Positions 1 through 9,173 are shown, numbered from the stretch's first letter. The stretch is DNA of 64,000 nucleotides from Haloplanus sp. HW8-1 (GCF_023703795.1 NZ_CP098518.1:2108001-2172000), one strand, 5' to 3'. Notes: generated by a model from the sequence alone, not told the origin. Numbers and translations: made by a program.

Positions 1-22
1 CGGCGGGACCGCGTGGCGGACA

Positions 23-1171
23 CTATTCGGTCGGGTCGTCCGGGCGCTGGTCGCTCGGGAACCACGCGAGTTCGTGATCCGCGTCGAGTTCGATCCGGAC
101 CGCGGCGTCGAGGGGCATGGACTCGTCGTGGTTGTGCATACACTGGACGGTCGTGTCGTCGTCGAGACGGACCTCGTAGAGGACCGTCGGACCGAGGTAG
201 CGGCGGGCGACGACCCGGCCGTCGGCGGCGCCGTCGCCGACCGGGACCGCGCGGATGTCGTCCGGGCGGACGAGTACGTCGACCTGCGTCCGGTCGTAGG
301 TGCCCGCCAACCCGTTGATCTGGCTCCGCGGGATGGGGCCGAGGCCGGTCGTCACCTCCTCTCCGTGCACGTAGCCGGGGAGGAAGCTCGCGTGGCCGAG
401 GAAGCCGGCGACGAAGCGGGATTCGGGCTGCTGGAACACCTGTTCGGGGTCGCCCACCTGCTCGATCCGGCCGTCGTTCATGACGGCGACGCGGTCGGAG
501 ATGGACAGCGCCTCCTCCTGGTCGTGGGTGACGGAGACGGCGGTCACGCCCGTCTCCTTGAGGATGCGCCGGACCTCCTCGCGCATCTGGACACGGAGAT
601 CAACGTCGAGGTTCGAGAACGGTTCGTCCAGCAGGAGGACGTCGGGTTCGGGGGCGAGCGACCGCGCGAGCGCCACGCGTTGCTGTTGGCCCCCGGAGAG
701 TTCGTCCGGGTAGGAGTCGCCCTGTGCTTCGAGGCCGACGAGGTCGAGGAGGTCGTCGACCCGTGCCTCGCGGGCGTCGGCGTCCCAGTCCTCCAGGCCG
801 AAGGCGACGTTCTCGGCGGCGGTCAGATGCGGGAAGAGGGCGAACTCCTGAAACACGACGCCGACGCCGCGGTCCTCGGGGACGACGAAGTCGTCCGGGC
901 CGGACACCGTCGCGTCGTTGAGCGCGACGCGGCCGCCGTCCGGGCGGTCGAGGCCGGCGATCAGCCGCAGGGTGGTCGTCTTGCCACACCCCGACGGTCC
1001 GAGCAGCGTGAGGATCTCGCCCTCGTGGACCGACAGGGAGAGCCCTTCGATGACCCGTTCGGTGCCGAAGTTCTTCTCGACTCCGTCGAGTTCGAGGACG
1101 GGCGTCTCGTCCGTCGTGGTCGGTCGGTCGGCCGTCGTCTCGTGGGTCGCGTGCATCGTTCTATTTGACAT
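23..1171 (-). CDS. ABC transporter ATP-binding protein (iron/polyamine type)
   Basis: This is the ATPase of a metal importer; it powers the permease encoded just upstream. Seen: Walker A GPSGCGKTT near residues 59-67, a Q-loop in VVFQEFALF, the signature LSGGQQQR, Walker B LLLDEPFSNLD and the switch His in SVTHD. A C-terminal part of about 130 residues fits the TOBE/MOBE-like regulatory domain of FbpC/PotA ATPases. The 382-residue length suits that group. The start overlaps the permease stop by 11 bp, so translation is probably coupled; an ATG five codons downstream is an alternative. It is the last gene of a three-gene operon. The iron assignment is inferred from the neighbours and the operator upstream of the operon; spermidine or thiamine ATPases look similar. 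Confidence 0.93.
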   Translation of the reverse strand: MSNRTMHATHETTADRPTTTDETPVLELDGVEKNFGTERVIEGLSLSVHEGEILTLLGPSGCGKTTTLRLIAGLDRPDGGRVALNDATVSGPDDFVVPEDRGVGVVFQEFALFPHLTAAENVAFGLEDWDADAREARVDDLLDLVGLEAQGDSYPDELSGGQQQRVALARSLAPEPDVLLLDEPFSNLDVDLRVQMREEVRRILKETGVTAVSVTHDQEEALSISDRVAVMNDGRIEQVGDPEQVFQQPESRFVAGFLGHASFLPGYVHGEEVTTGLGPIPRSQINGLAGTYDRTQVDVLVRPDDIRAVPVGDGAADGRVVARRYLGPTVLYEVRLDDDTTVQCMHNHDESMPLDAAVRIELDADHELAWFPSDQRPDDPTE

Positions 1172-2762
1172 CGTATCCCTCCTGGGTGAGGATCACCAGC
1201 ATCGACAGCCCGGAGACGCCAAGCAGGATGAGTGCGGGCACCGCCGCGTGGCCGTAGTAGCCCGACGCGGTCGCCGTCCAGATGTGAGTGACGAGCGTCT
1301 TGAACCCCGAGGGCCGGAGCAGGAGCGTCGCCGGGAGTTCCTTCATCGTCGTGAGAAAGACGAGCGCCGCGCCGCCGAACAGGCCGGGCGCGATGAGGGG
1401 GAGCGTCACCGCGCGGAAGGCGCCGAACGAGGTGCGGCCGAGCGTCCGCGCCGCCTCGGGGAGCGCGGGGTTCACCCGGAGGAAGGAGGCCCGCATCGAG
1501 CCGACGGCCTGGGGCAGAAACCGGACGACGTAGGCGGCGACGAGGAGATACACCGTCTGGTAGAGCGGCCGCGCGTACGAGGTGCCGAGGTAGACGAGTG
1601 CGAGGCCGAGCACCACGCCGGGGACGGCGTAGCCGACGTACGTCGCCCGTTCGAACGCCTCGGCCAGCCGGGAACGGTAGCCCGCGGCGAGGTAGGCGAC
1701 GGGGAGGCCGGCGACGGTGGCGACCAGTGCCGCCGCCGCCGAGACGCCGACGGAGTTGAGGGCGTACTCGGCGCGGAAGGCGAGCGCGCTCCCCACGTCG
1801 GCGCCGCCCTGTGCGAGCCAGGTCAGCAGGATGCCGACCGGCACGACCAGCGCGAGGCCGGCGACCGCGAGACAGCCCGCGGCGGCGACGTACTTCCAGG
1901 GCCCGAGCGGGACGGTGCCGCTGGTCCGGCCGCCCTGTCGCCCGGCGTACAGCGGTTCGTTGCCGCGGACGTGGGATTCGAGCCCGAGGACCAACAGCGT
2001 CACCGCGACGAGTTGCAGGGAGAGCAGGGAGGCGACGTCCCGGCCGAAGCTCGTGAACTCGACGTAGATGACGCGCGTGAAGGCGTCGAACTGCATGATC
2101 GCGGGCGTCCCGAAATCCGAGAGGGTGTACAGCGCAACCAGGAGCGCGCCCGCGGCCACCGCCGGCCGAATCTGCGGGAGCGTCACCCGCCGGAACGCCG
2201 CCCACCGCGAGTGGTCGAGCGTCCGCGCGGCGTCGATCAGCGTCGTATCGAGCGACTTCAGCGCCGCCCGGGTCGTGATGAACACGTAGGGGTAGGTGTA
2301 GAGAGTCACGACGAGGGCGGCCCCCGGGAAGCCGTAGATTTCCGGCAGGCGCTCGACGCCGAGGGGGGCGAGCAGCCGCTGGAACGCACCTCGCGGGCCG
2401 AACGCCGAGACGAAGGCGAAGGCGCCGACGTAGCTCGGGATGACCAGCGGGAGCGAGACGGCGACGGTGAACGCCCGGCGAAAGGGGAGATCGGTCCGCA
2501 CCGTCAGGTACGCGAGCGGGACGCCGATGAGGACGGACGCGACCGTCACGGTGACCACGAGGGCGGCGCTGTTGAGAAACACCTGCACCGTCGAGGGACG
2601 GGTGGAGATGGCGACGGCCTCCGCGAAGCCGACGTCCAGCGACGTCTTGACCAGCCACACCAGCGGGAGGAGCACGGCCGCGGCGACGGCGCCGCTCGCT
2701 ATCGTCGTGGGGAGGGGCAGATCCTCGCTGCCGCCGTCGACGGTGTGCTGGTCGGTGGCCAT
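1161..2762 (-). CDS. ABC transporter permease, fused double-domain iron(III) type
   Basis: This membrane permease (533 residues) is predicted to carry the substrate across the cytoplasmic membrane. Seen: roughly a dozen hydrophobic segments in two homologous halves. Each half carries an EAA-type loop that contacts the ATPase: DAARTLDHSRWAAFRRV in the first and EAARTLGRTSFGAFRAV in the second. A single polypeptide with two BPD_transp_1 domains is the usual form of FbpB/SfuB iron(III) permeases. It lies 10 bp after the binding-protein gene and overlaps the ATPase start. The family is clear; the exact substrate is inferred. Confidence 0.93.
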   Translation of the reverse strand: MATDQHTVDGGSEDLPLPTTIASGAVAAAVLLPLVWLVKTSLDVGFAEAVAISTRPSTVQVFLNSAALVVTVTVASVLIGVPLAYLTVRTDLPFRRAFTVAVSLPLVIPSYVGAFAFVSAFGPRGAFQRLLAPLGVERLPEIYGFPGAALVVTLYTYPYVFITTRAALKSLDTTLIDAARTLDHSRWAAFRRVTLPQIRPAVAAGALLVALYTLSDFGTPAIMQFDAFTRVIYVEFTSFGRDVASLLSLQLVAVTLLVLGLESHVRGNEPLYAGRQGGRTSGTVPLGPWKYVAAAGCLAVAGLALVVPVGILLTWLAQGGADVGSALAFRAEYALNSVGVSAAAALVATVAGLPVAYLAAGYRSRLAEAFERATYVGYAVPGVVLGLALVYLGTSYARPLYQTVYLLVAAYVVRFLPQAVGSMRASFLRVNPALPEAARTLGRTSFGAFRAVTLPLIAPGLFGGAALVFLTTMKELPATLLLRPSGFKTLVTHIWTATASGYYGHAAVPALILLGVSGLSMLVILTQEGYDVK

Positions 2763-2772
2763 GGTGGTGGGG

Positions 2773-3948
2773 TCAGAGCATGCCGACGTCGCGGAGGAGG
2801 TCGACCGTCCCCTCCAGGTCGGACAGCTGAGTGAGGTCTAATCCTTCGGGGGGGTTCAATTCGTCGATACTGGGCAGGCGGCCGATGGGGTCGACGCCGG
2901 GGACCAGCGGATACTCGAACGTCTCCCGCGCGAAGTAGTCCTGCGCCTCCGCCGAGAGCAGGTGGCGGACGAACGCCGACGCCAGGTCCGGGTCCTCGGC
3001 CGTATCGAGGACGGCGGCGCCGGCGACGTTGAAGATGGCGCCGGCGTCGCCCTCGGTGAAGGCCGTGGCGATGGGGGCGTTCGGTCGCCCGGCGAGTACG
3101 CGCTGGATGTAGTAGTGGTTCGCGAACCCGGCGCGGAGTTCGCCGTCGGCGACGGCCTGGCTGACGAGGAACTCGTCGGCGTAGGTGGTCTGGAGCCCCA
3201 GATCGAGCATCCCGTTGAGCCACTCGCGCGTCTCGGACTCGCCGTTGAGCGCGCGCATCGCGGTGATGAACGCCTGGAACGAACTGTACGTCGGCGCACA
3301 CCCGATGGCGTCACGGAACGCCTCCGTCTCCGGGAACGCGAAGATGTCGTCGGGAATCTCGTCGTCGGAGAGCGCGTTCGTGTTGTAGGGAATCGTCCGC
3401 GCCCGGCCCGAGGTGCCGATCCACGTCCCGTCGGGGTCGTGGAACTGATCCGGCACCATATCGAGCACCTCGGTCGGGAGTTCGGCCGTCCGTCCACGGT
3501 CCTTGAGCGCGCCGAGCGACCCGGCGTTGACCGAGAAGAAGACGTCCGCCGGGCTCCCCGACCCCTCGGTTTCGATCTGGTTGACCAGTTCCGACGCCGA
3601 GTTGTACCGCGGTCGGATCGTCAGGTCGGGGTAGAGGTCCTGAATGAAGCCGATGAGCTGGCCGACGAGCGGCTCTCCGCGGCCGGAGTAGAGAGTCAAC
3701 TCGCCGCTCAGCTCCGGCATCTCGGTCATCGAGACGCCGCCGGTGATCGTCCGCTCGCCGAACGGCGACCGACCGGAGCCGATCTGACCGGCGACGGTAC
3801 CGCCGCCGCCCCCGTCGCCGCCGTTGTCGTCGCCGCTCCCGCTGCCACTGCCGCCGCCGAAGACCCCGTTACATCCGGCGATCGATGCCAATCCGGCTGC
3901 TCCTCCGAGACGCAGGACGCGACGACGAGAGCTGCGATGATCCGTCAT
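2773..3948 (-). CDS. iron(III)-type ABC transporter substrate-binding lipoprotein
   Basis: This extracellular binding protein is predicted to capture iron or an iron complex for the permease. Seen: a twin-arginine signal (SSRRRVLRLGG) and a lipobox ending ASIAGC within the first 26 residues, then a Gly/Ser/Asp-rich linker. The mature domain (391 residues in all) begins ELTLYSGRGEPLVGQLI, typical of the FbpA/Thi class of type 2 periplasmic-binding folds. Tat export followed by lipid anchoring is the normal haloarchaeal route. It is the first gene of the operon, directly behind a TTTAGG-N4-CCTAAA palindrome and a TATA-like element, so it is probably repressed when metal is plentiful. Confidence 0.92.
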   Translation of the reverse strand: MTDHRSSRRRVLRLGGAAGLASIAGCNGVFGGGSGSGSGDDNGGDGGGGGTVAGQIGSGRSPFGERTITGGVSMTEMPELSGELTLYSGRGEPLVGQLIGFIQDLYPDLTIRPRYNSASELVNQIETEGSGSPADVFFSVNAGSLGALKDRGRTAELPTEVLDMVPDQFHDPDGTWIGTSGRARTIPYNTNALSDDEIPDDIFAFPETEAFRDAIGCAPTYSSFQAFITAMRALNGESETREWLNGMLDLGLQTTYADEFLVSQAVADGELRAGFANHYYIQRVLAGRPNAPIATAFTEGDAGAIFNVAGAAVLDTAEDPDLASAFVRHLLSAEAQDYFARETFEYPLVPGVDPIGRLPSIDELNPPEGLDLTQLSDLEGTVDLLRDVGML

Positions 3949-3955
3949 ACATAGA

Positions 3956-3971
3956 TTTAGGCCGCCCTAAA
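3956..3971 (-). promoter_or_regulatory. predicted DtxR-family (iron-dependent) operator for the ABC importer
   Basis: A 16-bp palindrome, TTTAGG (3956-3961), four bases, CCTAAA (3966-3971), ends 7 bp before the importer start codon. A TATA-like AAATATAAG on the minus strand (about 3974-3983) lies just upstream, so bound repressor would cover the transcription start. The half-site TTAGG is the one used by DtxR/IdeR/SirR metalloregulators. An identical palindrome, differing only in the spacer, lies before the gene that starts at 5242. Confidence 0.75.
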
Positions 3972-4087
3972 GAACTTATATTTGCCGATTCGAAGAACGA
4001 TGGGCCGCGTCCCGGACTCTCGGCTGTCCCCGTTTCGAGCGAGTCGCCATCTCGGCGACTCTCTCGATCGACACCCGTCCGATCGTC

Positions 4088-5242
4088 TCAGTCGTCCGCC
4101 GGAACCGCCCGATCGACCGACTGGAGTTCGTCGAGACAGGCCAGCCAGTCGTGCATGTGTTCGCCCACGTGGGCGAGGAAGTCGCCGTTGCGGTAGTCGC
4201 CCTCCGCCTCGATCAGCGCGTCGGCCATCGCGGCGAAGGCGGTGGCGTAGGTGACTTCGCTCTCGGGGTCGGCGTCGTCGACCAGTTTCCAGAGGTGTTC
4301 GTTCAGTTCTAGCCCCGCCACCTCGTTGTGCAGGTCGTCGAACGTCGACCGCGGCGCCTTGTCGTGGCGACAGAGCGGGTCGCCCGTCAGGATCTCCTTG
4401 CCCAGCAGATCCGCCGCCCGCTTGAGGAACACGCCGCTCCAGATGTCGTCGAAGCGGCCGACCGACCACTCGTTGTCGTCCATCGGCAACTGGTAGAACG
4501 CGGGGACCACCTCGCGCCGGAAGGCGAGGTTCATCGAGCAGACGGTGAGATACTGGCCGGGTTCGGCGACGAAGTCGGGGCCGAAGTCGTCGGCGGTCAG
4601 ACGCGTCTCGGCCTGACCCTGCAGGTCGCCGTCCATCAGGATGCGAACGGCGTCCAGGTCGGGAACGTTCGTCCACAGGCCCTGCGAGGCGATCACGTCG
4701 TCGACGTGGGCCGTCCCCGTCTCGACCGTCTCGTCCATCGCCGCGTAGGGATATCCCCGCGGGTAGAGTCCGTGCTCCTCGGCGGCGTGATACAGAACGT
4801 TGACCCACCGCTCGTCCGAGCGCACCGACTCGACCGTCCGGTCGGCGTGCAGGTTCCGGAGGTGGGTTCCGAAGAAGTCGACGGCGTCGTGGGGCCGGGT
4901 GTCGTCGTCGATGAAGACGCCGTAGGGATGGTCGTGTGCCCAGAGGTACAGTAGCCCGAAACTCGTCTGGGCGTGACTCCGCGCCGGGATCAGGTGACCG
5001 TAGTCGCCGACGCCCCGTTCGGCCAGCCAAGATTCGCGTCGACTCCCGTCGAACACCTCGCCCGCGACGCCCAGGTCGTCGAGCATCGCCGCCATCTCGT
5101 CGGTCGGGCAGTGGTCCTCGGTCACGAGTACGAACTCCAGCCGATCCGTGTCGAACCCGTGGCGCTCCGCGTTCGCGACGTAGGACCGCACACATTCGTA
5201 CTCCCTGATCGTCGGCACGATGACGCAGACGTCCTCGCTCAT
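4088..5242 (-). CDS. RGP-family protein (alpha-1,4-glucan-protein synthase/UPTG-like)
   Basis: The 384-residue product begins CVIVPTIREYECVRSYV and has a VFIDDDTRPHD acidic motif. Both fit the reversibly glycosylated polypeptide (RGP, PF03214) family of GT-A-like enzymes, whose plant members are UDP-arabinopyranose mutases; haloarchaeal copies are usually annotated alpha-1,4-glucan-protein synthase. No signal peptide is seen, so it is probably cytosolic. The start at 5242 is preferred to a longer upstream ATG, because a putative iron operator (5255-5270) lies just 5' of it and the residues before it look random. Its role here is unknown. The shared operator suggests induction under metal limitation together with the neighbouring importer, perhaps for making or modifying a glycan or chelator; that is inference. 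Confidence 0.85.
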   Translation of the reverse strand: MSEDVCVIVPTIREYECVRSYVANAERHGFDTDRLEFVLVTEDHCPTDEMAAMLDDLGVAGEVFDGSRRESWLAERGVGDYGHLIPARSHAQTSFGLLYLWAHDHPYGVFIDDDTRPHDAVDFFGTHLRNLHADRTVESVRSDERWVNVLYHAAEEHGLYPRGYPYAAMDETVETGTAHVDDVIASQGLWTNVPDLDAVRILMDGDLQGQAETRLTADDFGPDFVAEPGQYLTVCSMNLAFRREVVPAFYQLPMDDNEWSVGRFDDIWSGVFLKRAADLLGKEILTGDPLCRHDKAPRSTFDDLHNEVAGLELNEHLWKLVDDADPESEVTYATAFAAMADALIEAEGDYRNGDFLAHVGEHMHDWLACLDELQSVDRAVPADD

Positions 5243-5254
5243 TGCCTGCCTTTG

Positions 5255-5270
5255 TTTAGGCGTACCTAAA
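5255..5270 (-). promoter_or_regulatory. predicted DtxR-family operator for the RGP-like gene
   Basis: TTTAGG (5255-5260), CGTA, CCTAAA (5265-5270): a perfect palindrome 12 bp before the start codon at 5242. The arms are identical to those of the operator at 3956-3971. No strong TATA box is visible on its upstream side. The position over the probable transcription start fits repression. Confidence 0.72.
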
Positions 5271-5340
5271 GTAACTGTCGTTCCGTGGCGACCGTCACTC
5301 CCGAGGACCAACGTGGGACCGTACGGCGGATGCTCGACGG

Positions 5341-7674
5341 CTAGTCCGTCCCGCTCAGTGCCTCCAGCAGGACGACGGCCGGCCCGGGCGCAAGCGGCTC
5401 GTTCGCGTTCCCGCAGTGGGGCGACTGGACGCAGGCCGGGCAGCTGTCGGCACACGCACAGCCGTCGATCAGCCGGGCAGTCCGCGGCACGAGCGACTCG
5501 AAGCGCTCGTAGCCGCCGCGAGCGAGGCCGACGCCGCCTGGATGGCCGTCGTAGACGAATATCGTGCTCGCGCCGGTGTGGGGATGAGACGGCGTCGAGA
5601 GACCGCCAATGTCCGCCCGGTCACAGAGCAGGTGGAGGGGAAACAGCGAGATCAGGCCGTGTTCGGCCGCGTGGATGCCGCCGTCGAAGTCGCCGATCGC
5701 CCGCATCTCCGCCTCGACGTCCTCCGGGACGGTGACATACAGCGCCGTCGTCGACAGCGTCGTCTCGGGCAGAGCGAGCGTCTCTCGCCCCAGCGTCTCG
5801 CCCCGACTGGCGTCCCGGCGCTCGTAGCCCGTCACCCGTTCCGTGACGGTTACGTCCGCGAGGTGGACGTCGGTGTCGGGCCGGGCGTCGAGCGGCGTTT
5901 CCTCCCGGTCCCGCTCGACCGTGATCGACTTCTCGGTCAGCACCCGGGTGTAGTAGTCCGCCCACGTGGGCTGGAGGGTCGCCACGTCCCGGTCCAGATC
6001 GAGATCCGTCACCTCGTAGGACTGGCCCTGGTGGTGGTAGATCGCCCCGGGGTGAGCGTCCCGGAGGGCGTCGCCGACGCCGAGGGTGGCGATCACGTCA
6101 CCGTCGGCCAGGAGGTCGACCTCCCGGTCGTCGACGCTCCGCAGGGTCGTCGCGTGCTGTGGACTCCGGTCGCCCGCGTGGGTCCACCGGACGCCCTCGG
6201 CCGTCTCCCGGCGTTCGAGTCGGCCGGCGGCTTCGAGGTCGCTCACCACGTCCCGAAAGTCGTCGCCGAAGTGGGCGGCGTCCGCTCGCGACAGCCAGTT
6301 CTCGGCCGCCGCCGACGCGACGTGAGCCGGGCGCAGGTGGTCGTTCTCGGGGTCGACCGTCGCGCGCTCGGGGTCGCCGTCGAACAGGGTGTCGGGGTTG
6401 GACATCAAGTACTGATCGAGCTGGTCCTCGCCGGCGACGAGGGCGACGAGCGCCGGGTCTGCCCCCCGACCTGCCCGCCCCGCACGCTGGAACGTCGACA
6501 TCCGCGTCCCGGCGTAACCGTCGAGGAGGACGGCGTCGAGTCCGCCGACGTCGACGCCGAGTTCGAGGGCGCTCGTGCTCCAGACTCCCCGGACGCTGCC
6601 GTCGTGGAGGCCGTCCTCGATCTCGCGGCGGCGCTCGTCCCGAAGCGAGGCTTGGTACGCCTCGATCCGCCCGGCCACCCCACGCTCTCCCCGGTCCCGG
6701 AGCGCATCGGCGCTCTCGGTCGCGTAGCGTTCGGCGGTCTGTCGCGCCCGGGTAAACGCGAGGGTCTGGTGGCCCGCGGCCACGAGGTCGGCGAAGAGCC
6801 GCTTCGTCTCGACGTGACTCGATCGCCGCCGTCCGGCGCCGCGGTCGTCCCTTTGTTCGGGCGGGTTCCACAGCAGCCAGTGGCGCGGTCCCCGTCCGCT
6901 CGCGTCCGTGTCGACGCAGTCGAAGGACGATTCGGAGCGACCGGTCAGGCGCGCGGCGTGTTCGACGGGGTTCGCGATGGTGGCCGAACAGCAGACGACG
7001 GCCGGATCGCTACCGAACCGCTCACACAGGCGTTCGAGCCGCCGTAGGACGAGCGAGACGTGGCTGCCGAAGACGCCGCGGTAGGTGTGTATCTCGTCGA
7101 TCACCACGAGTTCGAGCGACGAGAACAGCCACTCCCACAGGCGGTGGCCGTGCGGGAGGAGGCCGTAGTGAAGCATGTCCGGGTTGGAGAGCAGGACCGT
7201 CGGACGCCGGTCCCGCACGTCCCGCTTCTCGGCCGTCGAGAGCCGTCCGGTGTAGGTGTCGACCGAGACGCGGCTGCCGAACCCCAGGCCGCGAGCGAGG
7301 TCCCCGAGGCTCTCGGCCTGATCCGCGATCAGGGCGTTCTGCGGGCCGAGATACAGCGTCCGCCCGCCGTGGTCCATCGCCCGCTCGAACGCGGGGACGA
7401 TGTACGCGAGGCTCTTGCCGCTCGCCGTCGGCGTCGCCAACACGACGTCGCGCCCGTCGCGGACGGCCTCGATGGCCGCGACCTGGTGGCGATAGAGGCG
7501 GTCGATCCCGCGGTCTTCGAGCGCACTCGCCAGTCGGGGTTCGAGGTCGCAGTCGGCGTAGGCCGGGTCGCGCGCCGGCAGGACGCGGTAGTCCGCCACC
7601 CGGCCGTCCTCGGCATGCGCCCGGAGTCGGTCGACGACGTCGTCCACGTCCACCGGTGCGGCCGTCGCGAACAA
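5341..7674 (-). CDS. DEAD/DEAH-box helicase with DUF1998 domain (MrfA/YprA-like)
   Basis: This is a superfamily 2 ATP-dependent helicase of 777 residues. Seen: motif I ATPTASGKSL (residues 80-89), motif II DEIH (193-196), a helicase C domain with motif VI RAGRAGRG, and a C-terminal DUF1998 region ending in the cysteine cluster CACADSCPACVQSPHC. In Bacillus MrfA a comparable four-Cys cluster binds zinc and the protein unwinds DNA in repair of mitomycin C damage. A DNA-repair role here is by homology. The gene stands alone between the RGP-like gene and a divergent DUF123 gene. The start at 7674 is the first Met, and the segment after it fits the family's N-terminal extension. Confidence 0.93.
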   Translation of the reverse strand: MFATAAPVDVDDVVDRLRAHAEDGRVADYRVLPARDPAYADCDLEPRLASALEDRGIDRLYRHQVAAIEAVRDGRDVVLATPTASGKSLAYIVPAFERAMDHGGRTLYLGPQNALIADQAESLGDLARGLGFGSRVSVDTYTGRLSTAEKRDVRDRRPTVLLSNPDMLHYGLLPHGHRLWEWLFSSLELVVIDEIHTYRGVFGSHVSLVLRRLERLCERFGSDPAVVCCSATIANPVEHAARLTGRSESSFDCVDTDASGRGPRHWLLWNPPEQRDDRGAGRRRSSHVETKRLFADLVAAGHQTLAFTRARQTAERYATESADALRDRGERGVAGRIEAYQASLRDERRREIEDGLHDGSVRGVWSTSALELGVDVGGLDAVLLDGYAGTRMSTFQRAGRAGRGADPALVALVAGEDQLDQYLMSNPDTLFDGDPERATVDPENDHLRPAHVASAAAENWLSRADAAHFGDDFRDVVSDLEAAGRLERRETAEGVRWTHAGDRSPQHATTLRSVDDREVDLLADGDVIATLGVGDALRDAHPGAIYHHQGQSYEVTDLDLDRDVATLQPTWADYYTRVLTEKSITVERDREETPLDARPDTDVHLADVTVTERVTGYERRDASRGETLGRETLALPETTLSTTALYVTVPEDVEAEMRAIGDFDGGIHAAEHGLISLFPLHLLCDRADIGGLSTPSHPHTGASTIFVYDGHPGGVGLARGGYERFESLVPRTARLIDGCACADSCPACVQSPHCGNANEPLAPGPAVVLLEALSGTD

Positions 7675-7718
7675 ACCGGTTCCGGTCGAACTTTCCCCCC
7701 TGCGGCCCGCGTCACCGC

Positions 7719-8144
7719 ATGGACGACGCCGACGGCGGCACGTACACGCTGCTGCTCGACCTGCCGCGGGCGACCGAGATCGCGGTCGGCGCGCTCGGGA
7801 CCCACCGCTTCCCCGCCGGCGCCTACGCCTACACCGGCAGCGCCTTGGGCAGCGGCGGCTTCGCCCGTGTGGACCGCCACCGCCGGATCGTGGCCGGCGA
7901 GAACGACACCCGCCACTGGCACGTGGACTACCTCACCGGCCACCCGGCGACCGACCTGGTGACCGTCGTCACGAGCGAGGGCGACGACGTCGAGTGTGCC
8001 GTCGCCGACCGCCTCCCCGCGGGCCCGGTCGACGGCTTCGGCGCCTCGGACTGTGACTGCCGTTCGCACCTCGCCGGTGGCTCGTCGGTCGATGGACTGG
8101 CCGCGACCGCCCGGTCGGCCCACCGCGAGGCGACGAAGAAGTGA
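7719..8144 (+). CDS. DUF123 (GIY-YIG-related) domain protein
   Basis: A protein of 141 residues. The segment TYTLLLDLPRATEIAVGALG, followed by GAYAYTGSALG and later RHWHVDYL, is the typical DUF123 pattern. This domain is distantly related to GIY-YIG nucleases and is sometimes fused to endonuclease III in other archaea. Conserved cysteines appear in SDCDCRSHL. A DNA-repair-associated role is suggested by that fusion pattern and by the adjacent helicase, but is unproven. The ATG at 7719 is preferred to an upstream one because the extra N-terminal residues are basic and low-complexity, unlike the rest of the protein. Confidence 0.85.
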   Translation: MDDADGGTYTLLLDLPRATEIAVGALGTHRFPAGAYAYTGSALGSGGFARVDRHRRIVAGENDTRHWHVDYLTGHPATDLVTVVTSEGDDVECAVADRLPAGPVDGFGASDCDCRSHLAGGSSVDGLAATARSAHREATKK

Positions 8145-8343
8145 TCCCGACCGCTGTCGGGCGACCGGGGGCACCCGACCGCCGGCGGATCCGGGCGAAT
8201 CCGTCGGCGGTCCGGCGCCAGGTCGAATAGCGGGCCGGGCAACCCGCCACGACCCCTGTGTCAGAGGCACCCCGGCGGCCACGATTACTCCGATCGACGA
8301 CTTCATGTTGTCGTCCGCCGAATTCGTCACCGATTGAGACGTG

Positions 8344-8351
8344 TTATATAA
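8344..8351 (+). promoter_or_regulatory. TATA box for the HTH regulator gene
   Basis: TATATAAA stands in otherwise GC-rich sequence. Transcription is expected about 25 bp downstream, near 8373. That is exactly where a GTG opens the same reading frame, so either a leaderless GTG start at 8373 or a 28-nt leader to the ATG at 8403 is possible. Confidence 0.6.
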
Positions 8352-8402
8352 ATATTCCGCAGAAAGGCCCCTGTGCCGCGGGACGGGCGCCGGGGCGGGG
8401 CG

Positions 8403-9173
8403 ATGACCGACGTGTCGCCGGCCGCGGTCGTCGCCCGCCGACTCGACACGATCCGGGCGCTCGACGAAGGGCCGGCGTCGACGGCGACGCTCGTGGAGCG
8501 GACCGGCGTCTCGCGGTCGACCGTCGATCGGGCGCTCCGCGAACTGTCGACGGTCGGGTTCGTGGCGTCGACGGCCGCGGGCCACCGGCTGACCCAGACG
8601 GGGCGGCTGGCGCTCTCGACGCACCGCCGGTCGACCCGCCGTATCGACGCCCTGGCAGCGGCGGCGCCCCTGTTCGACGGGGTCGACCCGAGCGTCGACG
8701 TCGATCCGGCCGTCTTCGACGGGGCGACGCTGATCGAGTCGACACCGTACGCCCCCAACCGTCCCGCGGAGGCCGTCGGCGACGTCGTCGAGCGGGCGAC
8801 CCACGTCTCGGTGTACACCGGTCGCTTCCTCTCCAGACACGCGCGGCTCTACCACGACCGGGTGATGGAGTCGGGGCTAACCGGCTCCTTCGTGGCGACC
8901 GACCGAGTGATCGAACGGCATGCGGTGTCCCACCCCGGGGAGATGCGGGCGGCCGTCGAGAGCGGCCGCATCGCGATTCGACGTGCCGACCGGGACGAAC
9001 CGCTGACGCTCGTCTTGGCCGAGACGCCCGACGGTCCCGAGATGGGCCTGGTCGTCTACCGCGACGGCGGTGCCCGCGGGTTCGTCGGCAACGATTCCCC
9101 CGCTGCGACGCGGTGGGCGCGCGCGTTTCACGACCGCCTATGGAACGCGGCGACGCCCTTCGATCCTACCTGA
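8403..9173 (+). CDS. winged-helix transcriptional regulator (HTH + effector domain)
   Basis: A DNA-binding regulator of 256 residues from the ATG at 8403. The N-terminal ~70 residues form a winged helix (TATLVERTGVSRSTVDRALREL is its core). The remainder is the C-terminal sensor domain common in haloarchaeal regulators of the DUF1724/methanogenesis-regulator-like group. A GTG at 8373 would add ten residues and fits the TATA spacing. The gene converges on the lactate dehydrogenase gene with an 8-bp overlap. A second regulator of the same layout sits at 15622-16407, on the other side of the lactate locus. Control of that locus is possible but inferred only from position. Confidence 0.85.
   Translation: MTDVSPAAVVARRLDTIRALDEGPASTATLVERTGVSRSTVDRALRELSTVGFVASTAAGHRLTQTGRLALSTHRRSTRRIDALAAAAPLFDGVDPSVDVDPAVFDGATLIESTPYAPNRPAEAVGDVVERATHVSVYTGRFLSRHARLYHDRVMESGLTGSFVATDRVIERHAVSHPGEMRAAVESGRIAIRRADRDEPLTLVLAETPDGPEMGLVVYRDGGARGFVGNDSPAATRWARAFHDRLWNAATPFDPT

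Noticed and set aside
918-2834. Long plus-strand ORF opposite the permease
   Set aside because: It is the GC-rich antisense shadow of the permease and the flanking genes: Arg/Gly/Glu-rich with no domains. Similar long shadows (74-1168, 4973-5269, 10783-12270, 21352-22878) were dropped for the same reason.
4041-4061. GAGTCGCC/GGCGACTC hairpin after the RGP-like gene, possible terminator
   Set aside because: The stem is perfect, but no T-run follows on the minus strand, and archaeal terminators rely on T-tracts.
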